Assembly (NCBI RefSeq): GCF_010389155.1
Contig: NC_057767.1
Coordinates: forward strand, 23,137,723 to 23,201,722
Direction: 5' to 3'
From: Erigeron canadensis
Lineage: Eukaryota; Streptophyta; Magnoliopsida; Asterales; Asteraceae
Length of the DNA: 64,000 nt
In this document: piece by piece, positions 57,267-64,000 of the stretch
How positions within the stretch are numbered: the first letter of the stretch is position 1
Layout: each line of letters begins with the position of its first letter
Position numbers and translations under genes: made by a program
The notes under the pieces: generated by a model
Told to the model about the DNA's origin: nothing
The model's database searches: none
Seen by the model: the letters and a program-made list of their open reading frames with translations, nothing else

Positions 57267-57546
57267 TTAGGCCTCACACTAAGCAAGACGCATTTTTACC
57301 TTTTCCATATCACTTCTACACTGTCACATCAGCTTTTTTCTCTCTTCATCCACCTCTTCCACAATCACTCCCTATAACCCCTTTTCTAGACTTCTTCCAC
57401 ACCTCTTCTACACTTTTTATTTATTTTATTTTATATTTAAACAAAATATTAATAATTCAACATTTATTTAAAGTTAAACATTACAATACATAATTAAAAA
57501 AAGTACAGTACATGATTAAAACACGAAATAGATAATAAAGCTACGA

Positions 57547-58008
57547 TTATTCTTCATCATCTTTGATTGACATTTTTCCTAGTTCACGGTGAGCCGTTTC
57601 ATTGGCCCACCACAGGTTGTGTTCTGGGCATTTCACTTCCCATGTTGATTTGCCTTCTCCGCAGTTGTCGTGGAACGATTCTGCCCAAGTGCATTGGTCG
57701 GTCAACGTGTGACCGGCCTTAAAAACATAATTGATCGCCCTCTTCATCCTTTTGCTCTCATCCTGTAAATAATAAGAATATGTCTCTTCGTGTTTCGAGA
57801 CCCTACGACCTGGTGCGTCTATTTCATGAACGTGTTGGTCGCATAGGTGTCTCTTCTTCCGTAGGTAAAGCAGGTCCCCAGAGAGTTCATTTTGAAGAAG
57901 GGTGTCCTCTTTGACATCTTCAATTATTTGTGCTTTCATCTCATCTTCGGTAAAACGAGGTTGGTGAATGTTCTTTTTTGATGATGATGAGGAGGATGAT
58001 GAAGCCAT
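57547..58008 (-). CDS. Small unassigned protein (153 aa) in the Harbinger-like element
   Basis: The start is taken at 58008 (MASSSSSSSSKKN), the ATG with a plant-like context, rather than the in-frame ATG 33 bp upstream. After a Ser run comes FTEDEMKAQIIEDVKED, then a helical stretch (NELSGDLLYLRKKRHLCDQH) and a Cys/Trp-containing C-terminal half (WAESFHDNCGEG, KCPEHNLWW) with an acidic end. No domain known to me. The first helical part resembles the ORF at 58294. Its promoter would be shared with that divergent ORF. A real gene is plausible because the frame is long and ordered, but expression is unknown. Confidence 0.5.
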   Translation of the reverse strand: MASSSSSSSSKKNIHQPRFTEDEMKAQIIEDVKEDTLLQNELSGDLLYLRKKRHLCDQHVHEIDAPGRRVSKHEETYSYYLQDESKRMKRAINYVFKAGHTLTDQCTWAESFHDNCGEGKSTWEVKCPEHNLWWANETAHRELGKMSIKDDEE

Positions 58009-58139
58009 TTGGAATGGTAAGTGAATTAGCAGATGAAACAAGTTTGAATATTGATAATGTAGTTAGCAGATAATGTGATGAAACTGGTCAAGGTTCTAGG
58101 TATTTATTTATAGAGTGATAATGTAGCTAGCCGTTAAGG

Positions 58140-58200
58140 GACTATAAATGTAAATATTTTTTGGCCGTTTGAGGGACTGTAAATGTAAATATTTTGAATT
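58140..58200. repeat. Short direct repeat between divergent ORFs
   Basis: GGGACT(A/G)TAAATGTAAATATTTT occurs twice, 44 bp apart, in the space between the two divergent ORFs; shared control is possible but unproved. Confidence 0.5.
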
Positions 58201-58293
58201 TTGAATGTTGGAGGAGCGTCTGTGACTTCAACTATAAATATTGTCTCATTACCAGATATTTCATTTCAAAACTCACACTTTTATACATCTGCA

Positions 58294-58626
58294 ATGGCTT
58301 CTTCATCAAATGCCCCTAACCTAAAACCACAAATGACTGTCGATCAAGTGAATGAGAGTATCATGGCTGATATCCTCAACCACCAAATGTGCAAAGACAA
58401 CCTTGTTCAAATTGGTAAAAAACTTCAAGCGAAACAGAAATGGTGTGAAGAACAAATCAAATATATACAAACGGGCCATTGTACTGAGCTTGAGTGTCAA
58501 TAATTTACTTATTTGCAGGAGAAATTTGACAAGATTCAAGATGCTGTGGAAGAAATTGCTTGTGCGGTCATCACCCTGAATGAGTTCATCAGCATCGCCA
58601 GAGCAGTTTATCCCCAAAAGAAATAA
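58294..58626 (+). pseudogene. Small unassigned ORF with one in-frame stop
   Basis: From ATG 58294 (MASSSNAPNLKPQ) the frame encodes a charged helical protein (MTVDQVNESIMADIL, NLVQIGKKLQAKQKWCEEQ). A TAA stands at 58501-58503. The same frame then stays open for another 40 codons (EKFDKIQDAVEEIACAVITL) to a second TAA at 58624. The quality after the stop suggests that the stop is a mutation in a once-longer ORF of about 110 codons. A 23-bp intron at the stop is too short to be likely. It aligns loosely with the N-terminal half of the divergent ORF (T-D-I-D, L, L, K, C, I positions). Confidence 0.45.
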
Positions 58627-58813
58627 GTGGCCTTATTTTAATATTATGTTGTATGTTTTTCTTTGTTAAGCTTCTAATGTTTTAAAATTATGAATAAACT
58701 TATGTTCTTAAAGTAGACTTATTTTATTCAAATACTTAAAAACATTACAATACTTAAAAACAGACAACACACAATTCAAAGTGCTAAAACACAATTAAAA
58801 AACGAAAGCACAC

Positions 58814-59182
58814 TTAATTATTATAAAAGATGGGAACATTCATAAGCTCCTGGAAACACCGCTCGTATTTGAAGTCCTTCCCATAAGTCGTCCGGTACTC
58901 TTGATGGGCCGTTACATAAACCATCTCATCCGATAAAGTCCCATGTGCCTTCAACCTCGAATAGATTGGATTAAACTGCTTACATTCGACGCGAATTTTG
59001 ATGAATTTAGCTAGTAGTTGACTTTTGGACCTTGGAGGTTCAGGCGTGTTTGCATTGAACCTTTCGTATATTAAGGTCCACATGGACACATCCGAAGCGT
59101 GTAGGTTAGGCATTTCAGTCATCCATATCCAGCACATGACCACCAAACGAAGTTCGGCTTCAGTCCATAAATGCCTCTGCAT
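58814..59182 (-). CDS. Myb/trihelix-like protein, Harbinger accessory-type ORF (122 aa)
   Basis: MQRHLWTEAELRLVVMCWIW, with a spaced MWTLIYERFN and later LLAKFIKIRVECKQFN. This is the W-...-W-...-F pattern of the trihelix/NAM-associated DNA-binding fold found in the accessory ORF of PIF/Harbinger elements. Such proteins bind the element's ends or partner the transposase. At 122 residues it is short, as if only the DNA-binding part remained. The C-terminal part (YRTTYGKDFKYERCFQELMN) resembles the conserved tail of these proteins. Confidence 0.55.
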   Translation of the reverse strand: MQRHLWTEAELRLVVMCWIWMTEMPNLHASDVSMWTLIYERFNANTPEPPRSKSQLLAKFIKIRVECKQFNPIYSRLKAHGTLSDEMVYVTAHQEYRTTYGKDFKYERCFQELMNVPIFYNN

Positions 59183-59494
59183 TTTGAAATGGAATGGTTT
59201 TATGAAATGGTTTTATTGAATGGTTATGGAATGGTTTTTTGAAATGGTTTGATGAAGAGTGAAGATAGCATATATAGAAGGAGGATTAAAAAAAAATACA
59301 AATCCGACCGTTGCATTTTAAAAAAAAAAGTTTTTTTTTTTGTTTTTGCGTTTTGCGGACCACATACCTCGTCAACCCTCTTCGATCTATCGAAACCAGT
59401 CGAAGGAAGAAGCCATCGATGAAGGGGCTCCCTAAGCTATCCTCGTCGACGAGGCAAAGAAGAGTGGTCGACGACCGCTTAGTGTAAGGCCTTA

Positions 59495-59829
59495 ATGAAG
59501 TTGCAGTTGAGGCTAAATCTAAAATAGGAACATATTTGTTGTTACATATGCTTGTTTTTTGTGTTTAGGGATTGAAAAATAATATGAAAATATCATATTT
59601 GGTTTCATATATGTTAAAATTTATGTTAAAAATAAATACAAGAAAAATCCTATGAAAATGTCATATTTGGTTTCATAAGTTTTTAAAATTTATGTTAAAA
59701 ATAAATATAAGAAAAATAATTAAATGAATGGATGATAAAAAAAATATTTTTTTATATCTAACCAAATCTATAAGATTAACAATATATAAATATTGATAAA
59801 TTTAAATTGAGTAGTGTGTATAAAATAAA
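59495..59829. other. Spacer between two DNA transposons
   Basis: AT-rich. The phrase AAAATTTATGTTAAAAATAAAT is present twice (about 59617 and 59685; given here in part), within a short local duplication containing TCATATTTGGTTTCATA. No gene. Confidence 0.5.
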
Positions 59830-61467
59830 GAGTAAATTACACTTTTCGTCCCTGAAGTTGACACGTTTTTTACTTTTTGTCCCTTAAGTGAAAAAAATTA
59901 CAATTTTGACCTTAAAAGCAGATTTTTTCAATCATCGTCCCTCGTCAAACGTCGTTAAGTTTCGGCCGTTAAGTCGGACACGTGCAAAACACGTGAGGGA
60001 CTTAAATTGCAAAAAATGACAATTTCAAGGACGAAAACTGAAATTTACTTTTCTGTTGTCATCATCTTCATCTTCTCCGGCTGACTTTCGTCGGAAAATT
60101 TGCCGGAAAACTTAAAATGCCGATATTTCACTCGTTTCTTCGAATTAGACCACGAAACCACCACCAAACTTCTCAAAATTAATTTCCGCACGACTTCTAA
60201 CTAAAAAAATCTTAAAATGTCGATATTTCATGAAATGTAAATTAAAAGCATCATAAATGAAATTGTAACCAAGACCCAATTGACCAAAAAAAGCAACAAA
60301 CTAGCATGGAACTTGTATGAATTGGCAACTTTGAGTGCGAATAACTTATAACCGAAACGAGATCCAATGAATCGGTTACCTCAATCTACTAATCTAACTA
60401 TTGTAACAACTTAATAACCTTAACGATTGACCAGTAAACTATATCGAAAACCTTACAATGAAACTAACATCTAACTAAATCGCCAAAAATGAAAGGTAAC
60501 GAATCGTGATGAAACTTAACACAATACTAGATTAATCAATAGTAAACTTGTAACAACTTTCAGAATGAGATTTCGACATAAGGATTTCACGAACAACGGA
60601 TTTAAAGTTTCTATACAAAATATAGAACAAGAGCTATAATCAACCAAATGACGAACTGTAAATTTCTTTGAACTTCTATTACAAAAACTAAGAATCAGGT
60701 GACGATGATCGGAATTTTTGATCTGAAATAATTGAGTTGTCGGGGCTTGTTAGACCTCCTGGTCCTTTCGTCCCTCTTTGCTCCCTTTTATATATATTTG
60801 TAATTTTTTGATCTTATGTCTTTGCCTCATTGACAAAAACCGAACCCACATGAAGGTCTCTCCCCATTTTGTACTTTTCTTTTTGGTGCAGAGCTTATGG
60901 AATAATAAATGAGGCACACCATTAGTGTCTTAGTGAGAAGCACGTATACCTAATCCAACATGGACTTATTTGCAAAAATAGAAATATTGCATTCTTGGAA
61001 TAAGCTAAATCGTACAGAAATATTGCTCAAAATCCATGTTATGGGTATTTTGAGTTTTCCGGCAAGTGTTGAATCTGAAATCTTTTGGTTATGATTCGTG
61101 CGGAAATTAATTTTGAAAAGTTTGGTGGTGGTTTTATGGTCTAATTCGAAGAAACGAGTGAGATATCGGCATTTAAGTTTTCCGGTGAATTTTTCGACGA
61201 AAGTCAGCCGGAGAAGATGAAGATGATGACAACAGAAAAGTAAATTTCAGTATTCGTCCTTGAACTTGTCATTTTTTGCATTTTGAGTCCCTCAGGTGTG
61301 TTGCACACTTGCACGTGTCCGACTTAACGGCTGAAACTTAACGACGTTTGGCGAGGGACAATTATTGAAAAAATCTGCCAACTTTAAGGTCAAAACTGTA
61401 AATTTTTCACTTAAGGGACGAAAAGTGAAAAACGTGCCAACTTCAGGGACGAAAAATGTAATTTACT
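59830..61467. mobile_element. Mutator-like element with inverted repeats of about 370 bp
   Basis: Left arm 59830-60200 and right arm 61092-61467 are inverted copies (AGTAAATTACA...TTTTCGTCCCTGAAGTTG; later CTTCATCTTCTCCGGCTGA and CGTTTCTTCGAATTAGACCA). TAAAATAAA (9 bp) flanks both sides (59821-59829, 61468-61476). The interior of about 890 bp is non-coding. Long arms and a 9-bp duplication point to a non-autonomous Mutator-like element. Confidence 0.8.
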
Positions 61468-61489
61468 TAAAATAAATAAATAAAGGATT

Positions 61490-61740
61490 TAAACTGGGTT
61501 GGATCAGTAGTTAGAGCTCATGCCTCTGGAAACAGAGGTCATGGGTTCGATCTTCATGCCTAGCAAGGCTGGAGGTCCTTTTCTACCTATGGTAGAACCT
61601 GGAAGCAGCCTCTCTACCTTTGGTAGAGGTAAGGCTGTATACATATCAACCTCTCCCATATACCGTCGAAGATGGTATTGGGACCCAAAACCCGTGAAAG
61701 ACGGCATTGGGAGTTACTTATTTACTTACTTTTATTTAAT
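61490..61740 (+). mobile_element. tRNA-derived SINE
   Basis: It begins with a tRNA-like head: a box-A-like stretch (TGGATCAGTAGTTAGAGC) and 30 bp later box B (GGTTCGATC). A unique body follows with CTACCTATGGTAGAACC and CTACCTTTGGTAGAGG, then a short T/A tail (TTACTTATTTACTTAC). This is the layout of plant SINEs transcribed by RNA polymerase III. The open frame across it (61520-61768) is not a gene. Confidence 0.75.
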
Positions 61741-62136
61741 TGCAATAATGTTAAAATTGATTGTTTAATAAGATAACATATAAGCAATTGAAAAAATAAA
61801 CTTTTTTTTAATAGTGAGAAAGATTTAGTTTTCAAAATGTTTGGTATCTTTAAAAAATAAATGGTTGTAAATGTACTTAGGATTTTCAAAATAATCAACA
61901 ATAAGACAAAAGCCAAATGTACATAAAGTTAAAATAATGTGAATGTAGTTAGAATTTCTTTTATGCCGAAAAGAGCATTATATCATTTGGACTTTTTGTG
62001 TATCTTGCTTTTTAAGAATCTACGGGGAAACAAGAGAGTTTTCAAACAAAGATGCAACCAGTTCTTTAACTAGTTTGAAAATTATAAAAACTTAAGAATA
62101 GATAATTATAATTAACACAATTAGAATGGTACCCAA
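61741..62136. other. Intergenic, no gene seen
   Basis: Very AT-rich; nothing recognised. Confidence 0.5.
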
Positions 62137-62395
62137 TTAGAATGGTACCCGAACGTTGCGGCGGCGGCGGCGGTGGTGGAGGTGGCGGCGATGGTGATGT
62201 ATTGGTGTCGGCGGTGGTGACGGGTGGTGGTGGCGATCGGCATGGGTGGCAGCTGTGTCGGTGATGGTGGCGGTGAAGATTGGTTGTGGTGGCAGTTGCG
62301 ACGACGACGACTAATGTAGGTTATTGATGTAATTTGGTTGTGATGAAACGTTAAAACTTAAAATGTTAGACAAGTCTATTTGCTTTACAATATAA
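62137..62395 (-). mobile_element. Helitron-like element, minus strand
   Basis: On the minus strand it ends GCCGCAACGTTCGGG...TTCTAA|T. A GGCGGT-rich stretch comes just inside, as in the other members. A 15-bp phrase at the tip (AATTAGAATGGTACCC) is doubled. The 5' limit is approximate. Confidence 0.4.
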
Positions 62396-62396
62396 C

Positions 62397-62618
62397 GAGT
62401 CATATGTCAGTGCAATGCGGCAGGGTGGTGGCGGCGATAGGTGGTGGCGGTGATGGGTGGTGCGGGCGGTAACGATGGTATATGTAAAAGTAATTGATGT
62501 CAAAAGAGGTAGTGTAGTTATTTAAATTAATAAATAAAGGAAAGGGGTATTTTTGGTAGTTTGAAGTTGTAATTTGAGATTTGGGGAGGGGTTCCTTTTT
62601 TATATATAGAAGTATAGA
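62397..62618 (-). mobile_element. Helitron-like element, minus strand, adjacent
   Basis: Minus-strand start TCTATACTTCTATATAT at 62618 and end GCCGCATTGCACTGACATATGACTCG at about 62397 (hairpin less perfect). The GGTGGCGGTGG stretch inside marks the same family. Confidence 0.4.
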
Positions 62619-62639
62619 AGATAGATATTAGATATAGAT

Positions 62640-63022
62640 TGTATAGATATAGATATCAATATTAAGATTTAAAAAACACTGACCATCATATCTTAACCAC
62701 CTTATAAGGCTTTTTTTATTTTCTCAAAAAAAAAAAAAAAAAAAACAACTTGATCTACCCAAACTACACAAACTACCAATATCCTTTATTCATCAATTTA
62801 AATATCTCCACCTAATATATCTATAATACCGTTCATGAAATTATATATAACATACATTCTCAACTATTAAGTTAATTACAATACCTTCTTTTATATCAAA
62901 AACTTTTATACTAATAACAACACCACTCCTGTCACCGTCACCATCACCGCCACCCCCACCCCCACCGCCACAACCCATCTTGATCTACTGCCACCACCAC
63001 CATATCGCACGGACATGACTAG
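62640..63022 (+). mobile_element. Helitron-like element, plus strand 3' end
   Basis: It ends CATATCGCACGGACATGACTAG|T at 63022, preceded by CCACCCCCACCCCCACC, the complement of the GGTGG stretch in the minus-strand copies. The 5' end is not clear and may lie near 62640. It contains an A-run at 62728-62748. Confidence 0.4.
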
Positions 63023-63099
63023 TTATTCCATAGTATATCTCAATCAGTATTAACAATATTATACAATATTATACAACTGAAAATATTTATTCCTTTATA

Positions 63100-63721
63100 C
63101 TCCCTCCGTCCCATTTTAATTGTCTTATTTTGACTGGTCAAATATTTTTCCTCCGACTTTGACCGTAAATATCTTTGTTTGTGTTATATATTAGTTGATG
63201 AAAGTTATATCAATGAAAAGTATATTTAAAACTCAATCAACTCATATATCTATACTATATTATAAAACAGATCTCCCCTGTTTACATTTTAAGTTTCAAC
63301 ATTTACTTTTCCAAAATGCCCATATATCAATTATATATTTACCTAACACCTTTTCTCTCTTTCTTCAAATTTCAACCAATCATTTTTTTCTTTCTTCTCC
63401 ATACATAATTTATTCCTACAATTCATTCAAAATCTTTTATCTCAAAAACCGTACATCGATAAATTATAAAAATTATATGGTTCTTAAAATTTCATGCTCT
63501 TTCATTAGAGATGTCATTCGATATACTTTATGACATCACCTCCTATGACCTATTATACTCTACGACCTATCACCCTCACCATCACACCGCCGCAACGTGC
63601 GGGTACTTGCTCTCGTATTTTATCAAGTGTTATATAACACAAACTAAAATATTTACAGTCAAAAGAAAAAGAAAAAGATTTAAAAAGTTAAAATAGGACA
63701 GTTAATATTGGATGGAGGGAG
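63100..63721. mobile_element. Stowaway-like MITE interrupted by a Helitron
   Basis: CTCCCTCCGTCCCATTTTAA on the left and, on minus, CTCCCTCCATCCAATATTAA on the right form inverted ends of about 110 bp with TA at both borders (63098-63099, 63722-63723). These are the tips of Tc1/mariner-type Stowaway MITEs. Removing 63249-63617 leaves about 253 bp, a normal size. Confidence 0.8.
63249..63617 (+). mobile_element. Helitron-like element nested in the Stowaway MITE
   Basis: TCTATACTATATTATAAAAC to CACCGCCGCAACGTGCGGG...CTCTCGTA. Close relative of the insert in the UGT intron at 8513-8984. Confidence 0.6.
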
Positions 63722-63983
63722 TATTAGGCATGTAAACATACTAATTTATTTATATTTGAGTATCTTCACTTGTAGACGGTTGTAGAAACAAAACAAAACA
63801 TATAAACCAAAATCATCACAACATGTACTTAGAAAAAATGGACATAAAAACATTCTTTTTTTCAAAGCATAGGTGACAGGGAATCATGTACACATTGCAT
63901 TTGTCTCTAATATATATATGAATAATAAGTGTACTATGTGTTGTGATTCAACTCCAAAATTTACTTTGCCGCAAGCAAAATCC

Positions 63984-64000
63984 ATGAAATTGTCACAACA
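63984..64000 (+). CDS. Start of a fourth WAKL gene, cut by the window end
   Basis: TTTGCCGCAAGCAAAATCC|ATGAAATTGTCACAACA matches the first codons of WAKL copy 1 (TTGCCACAAGCAAAATTC|ATTAAATTGTTACAA). The flank GTGTTGTGATTCAACT matches the 5' flank of both intact copies. The ATG used by copy 1 is mutated here, but an ATG appears nine codons later, in frame, at the position equivalent to the start of copy 2. Six residues are visible. Confidence 0.7.

Larger units (their letters stand above)
57270..59491. mobile_element. PIF/Harbinger-like element carrying three small ORFs
   Basis: The left end GGCCTCACACTAAGC (57270) and right end, read on minus, GGCCTTACACTAAGC (59491) are inverted copies with one difference. 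Both are flanked by TTA (57267-57269, 59492-59494). A 3-bp TTA duplication with short GG-starting inverted ends is the PIF/Harbinger pattern. No DDE transposase is present. Inside are two divergent small ORFs and one ORF with the Myb/trihelix-like fold typical of the accessory ORF of such elements, so it is probably non-autonomous but still carries protein-coding cargo. Confidence 0.7.

Noticed and set aside
61504..61768. Open frames on both strands
   Set aside because: They cover the tRNA-derived SINE, whose box A/box B layout explains the sequence.

Overview
This is plant nuclear DNA, from a eudicot genome swollen by transposons. The evidence is AT-rich intergenic DNA, spliced family-1 glycosyltransferase and WAK-type receptor kinase genes, every main class of plant transposon, and nuclear copies of plant mitochondrial DNA. 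The style of the repeats and the UGT/WAK content suggest Asteraceae to me, but that is an impression and not a demonstration.

Only a few genes look functional. On the minus strand, 7500-9718 is a two-exon UGT85-type glycosyltransferase. It has a Helitron-like insert in its intron, and a nested 8.1-kb transposon begins 92 bp upstream of its ATG. On the plus strand is a tandem array of wall-associated-kinase-like (WAKL) genes: two complete single-exon copies (21164-23272 and 25191-27227), one broken copy (33300-34180, finished at 52354-52412) and the first codons of a fourth at the window end (63984). The two full copies sit in a duplicated unit of about 4 kb with matching promoters.

The rest, left to right: a Ty1/copia relic (1-900); the end of a Ty3/gypsy element with a 2295-bp LTR (1706-5115); small Helitrons (5356-6619); the UGT; a Mutator-like element with a 10-bp target duplication (9811-17906) that holds a nearly intact L1-type LINE (about 12060-17740); a decayed LINE fragment (19150-19860); the WAKL array, with a mitochondrial rRNA scrap between the copies; and degenerate spliced exons with RPA-like features ending at a Helitron terminus (29549-31863).

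The most striking structure is 34176-52353. A solo gypsy LTR (target duplication CATCA) split the third WAKL copy. It then received a second solo LTR of the same family (CTATC), a non-autonomous copia element (ATATA) and a 10.6-kb block of mitochondrial DNA flanked by a 219-bp duplication. Removing the three insertions leaves an LTR of 2297 bp, against 2295 bp for the family member at 2821-5115. The mitochondrial block carries the end of cox2, a group II intron domain V, the end of nad6 with a tRNA-like element, and a broken mitovirus-derived polymerase fragment.

Right of this are a terminal-inverted-repeat MITE, a CACTA-like fragment, gene-fragment exons, a PIF/Harbinger-like element carrying three small ORFs (57270-59491), a long-inverted-repeat Mutator-like element (59830-61467), a tRNA-derived SINE (61490-61740), more Helitrons, and a Stowaway-like MITE with a Helitron inside it (63100-63721).
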